From contig NC_052405.1 in the NCBI RefSeq assembly GCF_009389715.1, forward strand, positions 8,163,194-8,227,193: a stretch of 64,000 nucleotides of DNA, written 5' to 3'. The translations under genes were made by a program, and so were the position numbers. Shown one piece after another: positions 12,013 to 23,845 of the stretch. This stretch comes from Phoenix dactylifera (lineage: Eukaryota > Streptophyta > Magnoliopsida > Arecales > Arecaceae). The notes under the pieces are model-generated. The model was not told where the DNA came from. It searched no databases and worked only from the letters and a program-made list of their open reading frames with translations. Every line of letters starts with the position of its first letter. The stretch's first letter is position 1.

Positions 12013-13179
12013 GAGTTAAACCGTCAAGCGAGCATGATTGAATTAATTGAAAGCTGGGGAAGACTGATCAATCATCTAACCAATAACAATTGCATGCATA
12101 AATGCATGCGCATTTGGGTAGATATTTTACTTAGAAAAGAAAAAAATAAAGAAAGAAAAGTAGATATTAAAATTTCCCAACTATAATCTCATGCCTACGT
12201 CCATATGAGCCTCACTCACTCATATGCTAGCGAAGGTGACTTGTTCTTGGTCTACAATAATCAACCATTCTATCATGAAGTAATCATTACCAAATAGAAA
12301 TAAATGCTTTCTGATGGACATGTGTTGCTCATCTGGATGTGGATATTTCCACCTTATCAACTGTGACTAATCCTTCAATCTTAGTTCCTAACTGAGGAGT
12401 TTTCGAATATAAATTTGCTCGAGGTCCAAGATAACATCTAGCACAATCAGTGAGGTTATTCAGGTCATTACTTAGAGTGCAAGAAGCATACCTTCTTAGC
12501 AGATGTTTTTAAGTTACAGCTACAATTGGCCTATTTCTAGGTGAGACCTAACTTTCTCTTCATATATGCCTTCGTTGTGTATATATCAGATTTCTATATT
12601 ATAAATTTTGTCAATATATGCAACATAACCATTAAAATTAAGGTGAAGAGTTAGCTATAAAGAATCAAAACATTATTGCTTTACTACAGCATTTTTTTTT
12701 CCTTTTCCTGCACGAAAATCCCTGTTGATGTTTCCTTTTGGCAGACGAAGTTTTTGATTAATAGTGTCTGTTAAGTTTGGAACCACAATATCTCGTGTTG
12801 TAACATGGAGCAGCAACTATTTCTTTTTTTTTCTTCCCTTTTTTCTTTTTGAGAAATATGAAGCAGCCAGGATTTAGAGAATATATGTTCTTGATTTAAC
12901 GAGTATATGGGCACAAAAATAATGGTTGCACAAGACGTATTTACCACACAACATTGAAAAGGACTTGACGCATCATCCTATGTGGGGGTTCTTCTAAATG
13001 ACAAGAAACGAAACTCATTAGATAAACCTCTTGTCAAGAAACTGCAAGCCATTTGTTCCTTCATTTTAGTCTTATAAGGCAGCTTAATTTGCCACTTCTA
13101 TTAAAGACTTTTTCGTATGAGAGCAAGACGTTCTTCCCTTGTTTGTGTGGAAAAAGCATCAGAGAAAAATATTTCCTGC

Positions 13180-13230
<51 letters not shown>

Positions 13231-14519
13231 ACAGGGTACGTTGAATCTATCTTTCAGAAAGATCTGGCACGGAGAAATTGCAAAACATCACAAACAGATC
13301 TCACTCTTCGGCGCATGTTTTAACTTCAGCTGAAAAACTGATGAAATCATGAACTAAAGGCTTGTGTTTCCAGCTGCCAAGGAGCCTACCCATCTACCGA
13401 TGCATTCAGCTCCAGTTCCAGGCATTTTTCTGCTGGCGTTCCTGATGCTTTATTTGCTGTGTTTCGGACTACTCATTAAAATTTTGTTGTTGGTTTATTT
13501 GTGGTTTTGTATTTCTGTGTTTCTTGGGTTGCACCATTGCTGATGATCTTTGTCAATTAATTTTTGTTCTTCATGTTATAGCTTCATCTATATTACAGAT
13601 AGATCTTCTTGGGTTTGGTAGTGGCATTTCTTGTAAATTTTTTCTCTTGATCTATGAACAGGTTGGGATCTTGCCAAAACCCCCATCCCTTCTGGATGAT
13701 TTTTCTTATAAAAAAAAAAATGCCAACTTATAACTGAATGAATGATAAAAGATAGAGGTGTGATGTTTTGATTGAAGAAACATCCAGCCAACCTGAATAA
13801 GAAATTGAAGAAGGTATACCTTAATTTCGCACTCTCGACACGTTTATTTAATGTGATCCATATCTTTACCTATTCTAATTAATTAATTTCATTTGGCTAT
13901 GAAACAAAGTTGCTAAATCAAGATTCAGGAAAAGAAATCTCCGACGACTTATGGTTAATGTTTCGTCCGCGCTACCGGCTGATGTTATTTAAGGGGAAAA
14001 GCTCATCCTCTATAGAAAAATTTATTTTATCAAGAACTTATATTCTCCTCCAATATATAGAATTAGTGTATTAGAAAAAGTTAAAAGAAAAAAAAGATTT
14101 CTAGACAAGCGAAACATATAACGTATGGAATCTTATTTGCTGACAATGCATGTAACCGAACTTTGCCCAAAACAATGTCATGAAACTAAAAATAATGAGA
14201 TTACTTTGCGCCTGTTGACAAACCAAGCATCAAAATGCTGGATTTGTATTTCGATAACATATGCACCTCATGGAGCGGTCAAATTTTGTAAAGCAGTCCA
14301 TGGTAGGATGGCAAAAGATTTGTACTAGAAGAAAACAAGGAAGATGACAGAAGATTTGTACTAGAAGAAAACAAAAGGAAACCAAACTCTGCCATTGACT
14401 GAGCACTTGAAAAACATGTATGTGTTTTTTTTTAAATAGGAAAATGGAGGAAAATGAGTGCTTCCTCCAATTAGATTAATATAAACAGAAGATACAGAGG
14501 TACAATAATGTTAAAAGAC
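12013..14519. other. intergenic stretch without recognisable genes
   Basis: AT-rich sequence with a (GA)n microsatellite at 13185-13228 and short A/T runs. Open frames are short, lack codon structure and match nothing I recognise. Confidence 0.6.
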
Positions 14520-14900
14520 AACGCCTCAAAGACAGCCAAGGAACAAAAAGCTACAGACCAACAAGGATATTATCTCCTCAATAGCGAACCAATAAGATTC
14601 AAAATTGCTTGATGGCTGTCTTTTAGCTTTCCTGAGCACAGGCAACGGTGAAGCGCTTTCAGCAGGGTTGCATTGATGGAAGATCCTTTTTGAAGAAAAA
14701 CACTTGAATTGCTTTCCAACCAAATATACCAACAAATGGCCATAGCAAGCTGATCCCAACCCTTTTTAAACAGCCTTTGATTCTTCCTCTCCTCCATGCC
14801 GCCCATGAAACTCTAATATCCTTTGGCCAACCATAGGGTTTAAGCTGTGTTTTGAGGGTGAACCACAAGCTCTTGGCAAAAGAGCATTTGACAAGAGAAA
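14520..14900 (-). mobile_element. LINE fragment (zf-RVT region of the polyprotein)
   Basis: Minus-strand frames read WFTLKTQLKPYGWPKDIR, then in a shifted frame ICWYIWLESNSSVFLQKGS. This W-x(3)-W-x-ERN-R-F pattern is the zf-RVT segment at the end of reverse-transcriptase polyproteins of plant LINEs. At least one frameshift separates the parts, so it is a decayed copy, just downstream of the MYB gene. Confidence 0.65.
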
Positions 14901-15140
14901 AATATTTGAAGCCATCAAAAAAGAAAAAGAGATGATCATATTAACAAGATCAAAGGCATTGATAAATTAATGAACTAGAAGGTTGACAGTTGAGAATAAA
15001 TATTAGCTCCTGATAGAACCATGCATTTTTCATGATGCCACCACAGCAAACAAGTGTACCACTGCCAACTTGGTTATTATCTCTCTTAATTTAGATGTCC
15101 GGCCTGACTCAAAGTATGCGGATTTGTGATAACTTTGAAT

Positions 15141-16343
15141 TCAAGAGGTGATCCCAACACCCAGGAAGTCGATAAAGGGAACGTCGACCTTGCATGTCAA
15201 GGAATCATCATCACCATCATCTTGCTGATTATCATGAGCTCTATGGTTCATTGCTCTGGCCGAAGAATCCCCAAGTCTAATTAATTCACCTGCTGTCATT
15301 ACCTCACTTCCACAACCGTCGCCGGTGGCGGAGAATCTGATGGAATGAGGTGCCACCCGCATGTAGTCAGTGTTACGCAATGCATTGAAACTTCTGTAAA
15401 TATGATAATTAGAAGGGCGAAGAGACTGGTCACGGAAACGGGAGCTCTCAAGAACATTATAATTATATTTAGGACGATGGTAGTCCCTTCTATCAGCACC
15501 AAAAATTTGACGTGACGAAGGGAAGGTTGATCCGGAGAAGGCCCAAGAAAATGATGAACTCGAAGGTGACGCGGCCATCCTGTCAGTGGTGGAGATTCCA
15601 AACTCAAAGAGTCTACCAGTATCCAATTGGAGGTGTTTTGACTTACTTCCCTCTGGAGGAGCCGAGCACGGAGTAAAGAGGCCATTCACTGTGCTATCGG
15701 AGATGTAGTCCTGACAGCTTCTCTTGCCGAAGAGCCTCGATCGCTCTCTGTGCCGTCGAGCCATGATCACATGCCAATGGTTCTTCACAGCGTTGTCAGT
15801 CCTACCAGGGAAAAGTCGGGCTATCAACGCCCACTTGTTTCCATGAATGCGATGAGCTGCGAGGAGCCTCTCTTCTTCTTCCTCTGTGAATGGTCTCTTG
15901 TTAATTCTTGGGTCAAGTTGGTTAAACCACCTCAATCTACAGCTTTTTCCTGCGAAGAATAAGCCATAAGAACTCATAGCTTAGAAAACAAGATAGAGAA
16001 ATTTTTACAACAAAAAAAAAAGAGAAAAAGTTAAAGAATACACGAGAGAGAGAGGTGATCAATTATCAAGAAGTTGTGATGGTTTCACAAGCTTGAATTT
16101 GGAGACCAGTATATAAGATGTACAACGATATGAGAGAAGACTACAGAGAGCGAGGAGATGATGCTAACTCTCGTGTTGTCACACACCTGACCTCCCTTGC
16201 AGCTTCTCGGCAATCGAGTTCCAGTTCTGAGGACCATACTGCTCGACAAGCTGCCTCAACTTCTCGTCTTCGCCAGGTCTCCAGTGCCCTCGAGGGCAAG
16301 CCTTCGTGTCATCGGATCCAGTGGCTCCTGACGACGATCCCAT
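15141..16343 (-). CDS. R2R3-MYB transcription factor, subgroup 21 (MYB52/54/105/117 type)
   Basis: Two exons, 16343-16187 and 15949-15141, join as GGRSG|KSC through a GT-AG intron at the usual first MYB intron position, giving 321 residues. R2 carries W21, W41 and W60. R3 has F73, W92 and W111, with the DNA-recognition helices [14 protein letters not shown] and [15 protein letters not shown]. The second intron common in R2R3-MYBs is absent. The C-terminal half is Ser/Asp-rich and ends with FIDFLGVG (311-318), diagnostic for subgroup 21. Members of that group act in secondary-wall formation and in organ-boundary control (LOF1/LOF2), so the exact role here is open. The start was chosen at MGSSSG because there is no earlier in-frame ATG. 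Confidence 0.93.
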
Positions 16344-16576
16344 CACCCGCAGTGGTCCTTGCTGTCCAAATTTCCTCAATTGAAAATGATCAGAGGCAAG
16401 AAGATGCGAAGAGGATAAGGGGGTAGCAAAGGAGAAGAGGGGAGGATAAGTAGAAGAATTGAGAAAGTTGGGTTGTTTAGCCTGTAGGGTTCGGATGGGA
16501 AGTCCTTTTTGTTAGTTTAACACGACAGCGAGGGATGGATCCTCTATGGTTCGTGGTTTGCACCGTAAGTGCCCCG

Positions 16577-16684
16577 ATGGCTACTATCAAAAAATGGACG
16601 ACCATCAACAATGATGTGTCATATACAGCACATAAGGCCATCTTGTTTGGTGGTTGTCTATCTTCTGATGGCGGCTATCAAGCA
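16577..16684. mobile_element. small MITE-like inverted repeat (GATRGCYRCYATCA termini)
   Basis: The left end GATGGCTACTATCAAAAAAT and the reverse complement of the right end GATAGCCGCCATCAGAAGAT align over about 28 bp with several mismatches. The same ends recur in the element at 22612-22783. It lies upstream of the MYB start codon. Confidence 0.5.
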
Positions 16685-17516
16685 TTACACAATATTCACC
16701 GGAGCAAACCGCGCATCATAGAAGATAGTATATGTATCCATGTAGCACCCTCATTTGGCGTGTATGGTTATTGGCCCCTATCAATTGCACCCATTCTTGT
16801 GACCCAAAAAATATTGTCACAACTTTCTTTAACAATATTATTCTTACAAAAGTCTCTCTCTCTCTCTTTAGTGCATCCAGTAATTAGCAAGGTTGAATAA
16901 AATTAGTGCGTCAAAAAGAATTACTAGCCATGTTTTGATTTGCAATGCTATTTGTGTTTTCTAAACCTACTAAACTATCTTCCCTCAAAAGTGGGAAAAG
17001 GTTTAGCAAAACAGCTGAACCGCCTACATTAGTATTTGCCAAGTTTAGAGGTAGTTACATTAAAAGCTCAAAAACCTGAGTTTGGTGCATGAACTCTACG
17101 TTTAGAGGGAAGTGTGCGAAGCGTCCACATGTTCACAACCCCTGCGAACTTTGAAATTGGACAGCAAATCTCATTTGAGAAAGACTTTGGTGAAGACAAT
17201 TTAGAAGCTAGATGATTTTATCATATAAGGCAATTGGACATGAATCCTTTAAAATGCCATTGTGTTAAATCAAAATCTAAGTTGGATGGAACAGAGAACA
17301 TGCACGAATAGCGATCATAAGGAAACATTTAAAATGGCTGGCGTTCGAAGAGGACTACGAACAGCTGAAGACAATATTTTAGTTAGGCATGTTGCTTGGG
17401 ATTATGGATATCATATGTGCATATTATTTGGACTCAGTTATGTCACAATAATTAAAGTTGCTTAATTTATTATCATCTCGATTGATCAATCATTTTTGGA
17501 GAGAATAAATTGACGC

Positions 17517-17616
17517 TTGTTGAAGTTTCCCAAATAACATGGATTCGTAGCCCTCAGCTTACTAGCTGTTGTTGAAGTTTCCCAAATAACATGGATTCGT
17601 AGCCCTCAGCTTACTG
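17517..17616. repeat. 52-bp tandem duplication
   Basis: TTGTTGAAGTTTCCCAAATA and the following bases to CAGCTTACT occur twice back to back (17517-17568 and 17569-17616), without visible mismatches. The lack of divergence suggests a recent duplication. The rest of 16685-18803 shows no recognisable gene. Confidence 0.9.
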
Positions 17617-18811
17617 CTTTGGATTAAGTGGCTATATCTTTATGCACCAATGATCATCTAATGTTGATTAAATGTCTGAAAGTATACAAATGCAACTTAT
17701 CAGTGATATTAGCTTAATTTTTATTGCATCTCTCTCAGACCTTTTGTAAATCTGATGAAACTTAATGGCGTGTAGGTATGGCATCATAAGAAAAAAGGGT
17801 AGCCTATCTCCTTTTCGCCACCTTCATGTAGATGGCAAGTCCAGTGTTATTGATAGACAGCTTTTAGGAGGTCATATTTTTATGTTGATGGAGGATCTTA
17901 ACCGTACCTAAATTGTGCCGTTATCCTTCACACTTCTTTCGCATACATGTTCTTGGAAGATGGCAATGGTATTTATCCAACTTTACTGTGACCACAGAGT
18001 GTTCAACTATGATCGATTGATCCTTTGATGTCCATGCATGGAGCCCACCTACAAAATTACGGAAGATGGTTTCTTGGGTGAATGTGATAGCCACCAATCC
18101 TTCAAAAAAAAAAGAAAGAAGAAAATAGTCAAAGTAGTTTCACCAGTCAGCATGAGGGAAGAGTGAGAAATCTGTGTTAACCAAAAACATCAGTTATCTA
18201 CTAAAATTGTTATGGTCATCATCTATGCAATATGATGTACCCATTGCAACGGCCAGTATTAATTTAAATGAAACTGTGATACCTAATCTGGTTGATAACC
18301 ATCTTCACAGTAATGCATGTCAATAAAGGCTCCTATAACTTTAGAAAAAGGAATGAAGTATGATTCAAGGTTGTACATGGTAGAATATTTCTAGCGACCA
18401 TAAAAACTTGAGGAGGCGGACAACCTCAGGTGGGATGTACCAAAAGAATTCCTTCAAAATTTCCCAAAGTGGACCAAGGCAGAAAGGTCCATGCATGTGT
18501 GAATGATGTGGAAATAAGACAAGTGGGTCCCTCTTTAGTCCAAAGGTGATCCAAGATTTTGCTAGAATTTAGAGGGACATCAAGCAATGACCGCAATAGC
18601 AAGGAATAACAAGAAAAATGTCAGCACCATTGATGTGCACCATACACAACGACATCCCCTCTCTTCATCAAAAGTGACATCTTAAGATATAGTTTATGTC
18701 CAACAACTTAAATTCATGGATATTTATTGTGGGGAAACCGCGGCATGGGTGGCCCGGGTGCAAGAATGGTCACTCACCAACATCCATGTACTAATGCCTG
18801 GCATGTGCGAC

Positions 18812-19232
18812 TAGGGCTGCAAATGGGTCAGGTCGAGTCGGATCCTGAGTGATCCCGATCCGACCCGGTTTCTTGTTCGGGTCCTAATTTTGAATCCAGA
18901 TACGATCCGATTTTCAATCGGATCGGGTTAGGTCAGGTCCATGCCTACAAATTTTGACCCAACGGGTCATTTGGGTCGGGTCCGAATTTATATATTTTTA
19001 TATTCAAAGTTCCATTATATAATAGTAAATAACATCAAGCAAAAAAATATGGGTCGGGTTGGGTCCGGATTTGGGTCGAGATTGGGTGGACCCCACCCGA
19101 CTTGAAAAATAGAACTGGTCTAAATTTAGGATCCGGCCCAGCCCCGCGGGTCCTAAAATTTGGGTCAGGTCGGGTCTTACGCAGGTCGGATCGAATTGGG
19201 TTGCGGGTCGACCCGACCTATTTGCAGCCCTA
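18812..19232. mobile_element. hAT-type MITE with GGGTCGGGTC-rich interior
   Basis: The element begins TAGGGCTGCAAATGGGTCAG and its right end, reverse complemented, begins TAGGGCTGCAAATAGGTCGG. It is flanked by TGTGCGAC (18804-18811) and TGTGTGAC (19233-19240), an 8-bp target duplication with one mismatch, as expected for hAT transposition. The interior is dense in GGTCGGGT/ATCCGACC motifs and has no coding capacity. A second copy is at 37282-37613. Confidence 0.85.
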
Positions 19233-19936
19233 TGTGTGACACACACGAGATTGCCACTCTTCATATAAAATTGGATGAGAAGATCTAATTGGATGTGCTA
19301 CAAAATCATGATATTTCATAGATTTTAAAATTATTAATCATGAAATCGAAAATTTCTATTTTTAGTAGAATTTTCCAAACTTATATTTTCTGTATCGTTT
19401 TGAAACTTTTCTATCTTAAACTTTAACAATCAAGCAATTTCTAGAAAATCTCAAATTTAAAAATTTAAAAAATTAAATTCATAAAAAAAAAGATAAAATT
19501 GTGATTTCTAATTTACAATCTCCAAACGTAGTTGAAAGGAGGTATAACAAATTTCTTGATTTTTTTCTCCTTTTTCTCTTTTTTATGGGAGGCACGCACT
19601 AAGTATATGTACCATTAAATTGTACCACCTTTCAGGCATCGTAGCTAAAAGATATATGCTTTTTCACCCAAAAATGTCATGAAAACTTGTTCATTTAAGA
19701 ATTTTCTGAACTATCAAAGGCAAATTTTGCATTTTATCTCTCGATAAACCATTAACCTACTTTACCCAAAAAATAAACCATGAATCTAACTACCATGTTT
19801 AGCACCAAAAAAATCTGATGTTGCCCCAATTATCGGGTAGATGTAGCAGCAAAATTCTAGAATAAATTCAAATCATGCATGATTTGTATACTTTTGTGCC
19901 TCATTGTCATGAACACTTGAGTACCAATGTTAGTTT

Positions 19937-19938
<2 letters not shown>

Positions 19939-20005
<67 letters not shown>
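19939..20005. repeat. (AT)n microsatellite
   Basis: About 33 AT dinucleotides in an intergenic region. Confidence 0.97.
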
Positions 20006-20007
<2 letters not shown>

Positions 20008-20585
20008 GGATGGTGAATAATGCAGCATGTGTACAAGTCCTGGTGGTCCTTAAATACGTGTGCTTCTTTTGGTCTGAAAATGACTGTCGGAAAGAAGAAA
20101 AAAAAAGGTAAGGAAGTGTTTTACTTCTGTTCCTTTTAATTTATTATTATTTTGGTGGTGCATGCATGTTGTCGTAAGTTTTATGATACATAGGCATTGG
20201 TTAGAAACTGGAGAGCAAGTAGGGTCACCTACTGGGATTGGACCGTTGGGCACGTATTAAATACCATAGGGTGCAATAAGTTTTATCTCCTCGCTTAGAC
20301 CATTTTTCCCTTTCCTATTTGAGTTTTGTTGGTAAACCTCATGCTGATTCTCTAGAAGGGCTTTACTTCTAGTGTCTCTCAGGAACAATTACTCATTATC
20401 ACTCCTCCATCTGGATGGTTTATATACTAAATCACATAGACATGAGCATTCTAGTATTGAAGGCTTCAGTTAGCAAAAATGTTACAAGAGTTCCACCACA
20501 TGAACTTCCTGTTGGAGATGATTACCCTTTCTCCATCACAACAGTTTTAAATTCATCTCTCTCTTCTCTCTCCCTCAGATATATA

Positions 20586-20590
<5 letters not shown>

Positions 20591-20624
<34 letters not shown>
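20591..20624. repeat. (GT)n microsatellite
   Basis: A pure GT run flanked by TATATA on both sides. Confidence 0.95.
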
Positions 20625-20635
<11 letters not shown>

Positions 20636-21429
20636 GCGGCATGAAGTGGGAGAGGTTTGAAGTAGCTGTCGACAAGTAAATGCAGGGGCTTTTCGTTACT
20701 TGAGCAGGCATTCATTGCCTCCTGCAAGGGTATTTTCCTTGAGAAGAATACTTCACCAGAAGGCCAGCATGAAGTTAACACCTAAGCACACGACGCAACA
20801 ACCCCTCATCTCCCTCCCATCACTATTTCAAGCTAAACCATCTTTTCCCAACTACACCTGTTTTTGACATCAAAAAGACATTGAAAACAACAAGAAACCA
20901 ATTTAAATTACCAGAGTAATACCTCCCTTCTGATTCCCATAGCCATGCGACCATAAGAAAAGTTTGGGCACTACTCCCGCATGAAACCATGCATACTCCA
21001 TATTTGCACCTTCATGTAGCGTTTCTATCTGCTGCTGTTGTATTTAGGATCCTAGCTTATCAAAATAGACTGCTTGCAACCTTTCATTTATTCGATGGTG
21101 TCTATGGGTGGTAATACACCATCCCTGTATTAAATCTCCGTATGCTAACCATCACTTCAATGGTGTTAAGATCTTGAATGGTGCCTAATGGAATATCATC
21201 CCACGTAGTACAAGTGTACAACCTATCCAACTAGGTACAAGATAACATCCACCTTTTTTTTAATCTTTTTTTTTCCTCTTGAATTATTGAACCGTGCACC
21301 TATCTAAAACTAACTCAAATGGAACAAGTATTAGAGGGTAATTAATTGATGTATGCTAGGTAATGGGTCCTCAAGACAGCAGCAATACATATTTAAAATC
21401 AGGTGAAAGAGCACTCACTGGATAGCTGC

Positions 21430-21590
21430 AGCTTCAATTGCCATTGCGTGTTCATGAGGGCCTATATATGGAGACCATTTCCTTTTCCTTCTTTGCAGTT
21501 GCATGCTTGTGCTTCGATTTCCGTTGCGTGTTTATGAGGGCCTATCGAGACCATTTAATTTCCTTTTCCTTTCTTTGCAGCTTCATGTTT
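21430..21590. repeat. diverged ~75-bp tandem duplication
   Basis: Two adjacent units share GCGTGTTCATGAGGGCCTAT / GCGTGTTTATGAGGGCCTAT followed by GAGACCATT and a TTTCCTTTTCC...CTTTGCAG stretch. Indels separate them. No gene is seen between 20640 and 23845 apart from the repeats listed. Confidence 0.75.
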
Positions 21591-22611
21591 ATGATCACAA
21601 GCTAACCTTAAAAAATAGGTCAAAATATGGAGGGAGGAGATTACAGTTAGGTCTCTCAAGAGTAATTTAACGTAATCACAACGACGATGACGTTGCCGCC
21701 GACTATATGCTAGAGATCAAAATATCCTTGTCAGAATTTTGCTTCGTAACGTTAGCTTGCGACCCTGAGATGGTGACGTTTTAGCTACTCTTGGTTTTGA
21801 GGAAGGACAAGAAAAGAAAGCTAGAATAAGCTTTGTACGTCCATGTAAAGGCTTACATGTTCTTGATGGTATTTACATGAATACTATGCTATGTCCGGGC
21901 AATCGATGAACCTTAACAAATCTTCTTTTTTTTCATTTTAGACGTCTTAATGTACTCCTATGCAGCTGCATCAAACTAATAGCGATATGCTTAAGCTGAT
22001 ACAAAACAAGAAGGTTTCAGTTCCAACAGTTCAGATCGACCTTCAATGGAGCTGATACAAAACCAAAATTCAAGGATGGAAATGGAAAGAATTAGCATTT
22101 GCTGGGCATTTTACGTTGCTGCAATCTCTGTGGCCTTCCCTGTTCATTTGGAACAGGGAGATCAACTGGCAAGCTTGAGCTAAGACAGTGAGTCTATCAA
22201 CATTTAGAGTAGCACTAAGCTAATAAATAAGTAGACATTGACATGGATTCAGAATTCTGCTTGCACTCGATGTGATCTTAGTTCAAAAGTTGATAGTGAA
22301 GACGAAGTGAACAAATTTAACCCAAAGTGATGATGAACCAAGCTACACTAGGACACCTATAAACCCTTTGCCAGAGTGACCGAGTTTCATGTTCCAGTAT
22401 TTTCCCTAAAACTACTTCCTGAATGACTACCCGGCCTCCCTCTCATAAACAACTTCCTGAATGCTCTCTCTTTATGCTCTGTTCTCATTTAACAGACTCA
22501 AAAAGATAGGTGCAAGTTATGAAGACAAACCAAAGGATAAATACTTAGAGGCCATAATGCTATGCTTTCTTGCATGATTCGGGATCCTTTGCGGTGTGTG
22601 TTATATACTAT

Positions 22612-22783
22612 AGAAAGTTATATAGCTCTCGATAGCTGCCACATCATCTTATTACAAAGATAGATGGCTGTTCGGCATCCCCATATTTTGTACCTAACAC
22701 AACACACAAACACACGACATGCCATGTTTGGCAGTTGTCCATCTCCATGATGTAGCGGCTATCGAGAGATGTATAGCTCTCTG
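22612..22783. mobile_element. MITE-like inverted repeat (TATAGCTCTCGATAGC termini)
   Basis: The left end AGAAAGTTATATAGCTCTCG and the reverse complement of the right end AGAGAGCTATACATCTCTCG continue to pair through GATAGCxGCxACATCAT, about 40 bp at roughly 80% by eye. The inner motif GATAGCCGC..ATC links it to the element at 16577-16684. No target duplication could be fixed. Confidence 0.55.
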
Positions 22784-23845
22784 CGATACAAAACATACAG
22801 TGTAGTAGAGGCTAATCATTCATCATGCTAAAGTACCCTAGATAAAATTAAACAATGTTTAAACCCAAGGGACTTCTAAGGTCACTAATCAAGCCTGCAT
22901 TTAACAGCATATAAGTGCATTCCTGAAAAGGTCAGTTTTGCCGCTATGCAGGTTGAACAGCAATGAGTTGAAGGTTCATACATGATGCACAAGCAAATAG
23001 TTAACACTTCGTCTGTTTAGAGCATTTCGGCGCAAGTTCAGTCTCTTCAGAGCGTATAAATCACAAGGCTATCTTTTAGGAAATTTTTTCTATCGTTTCA
23101 TGAAGATGAAAGCACACATCAGAAAAATAGAGGCTAGTTGAATTGACCTGCGAGAAGTGAATTCCATCGAGATCCTAGGTACCTTAAATTGCTTGCTAGC
23201 AATCCAGGACAAGCTAATGTTCTACCTTGCTTGTGAAGCTGACTAGCTATCTACCTGAGTGTCAATTTTTCGCAAAATTAGTATACGCATCAGAGACCTC
23301 TGATTCATGTGATTAGCATAAGAGAGGAGCAAATGCTGGATGTTGACATCCATAAAGCAATGTTACCTTCATGATTGCTTTGCCATGGAAAATTTCTGCA
23401 CAATCTATCTAAGGAAGAAATCACCAATTTACATCCAGAACTTGATACTGTTATTAAGCTCCTGATGAATCACAGATACAAAAAGGGAATAAAACACCCC
23501 ATAATGTCGTAAATGAAAGAAAAGTAAAAGTCCGCCTATAACATTATATCTTATGGAACAACCTTTGCTCTGTACAGAATGTGTGGAGATGTGATCTTAC
23601 AATTACAATAATCATGTTGGAGTACTGCATACTTTATGAACAAAATCAATAAAAGCATCCACCTCCGCACCATCCCAGCAAGATCACTTGCATATGTGGC
23701 CATCTCATTTATACCCCCTTCAGATTCTTCAAATGAGTTGAATTGGATGAACATTTCAATGTTTATTCTGATCTTCCACCAGCAGTACCCTGATTGGAAT
23801 GATATTTTTTCCTCTCCGAGTTTTTTCTTTTACAAACTCCAGCTC

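Noticed and set aside
13053..13333. Frames with long Arg-Glu alternation
   Set aside because: Translation of the (GA)n microsatellite at 13185-13228.
16344..16379. N-terminal extension of the MYB protein upstream of MGSSSG
   Set aside because: It would need a TTG start; no ATG precedes 16343 in frame.
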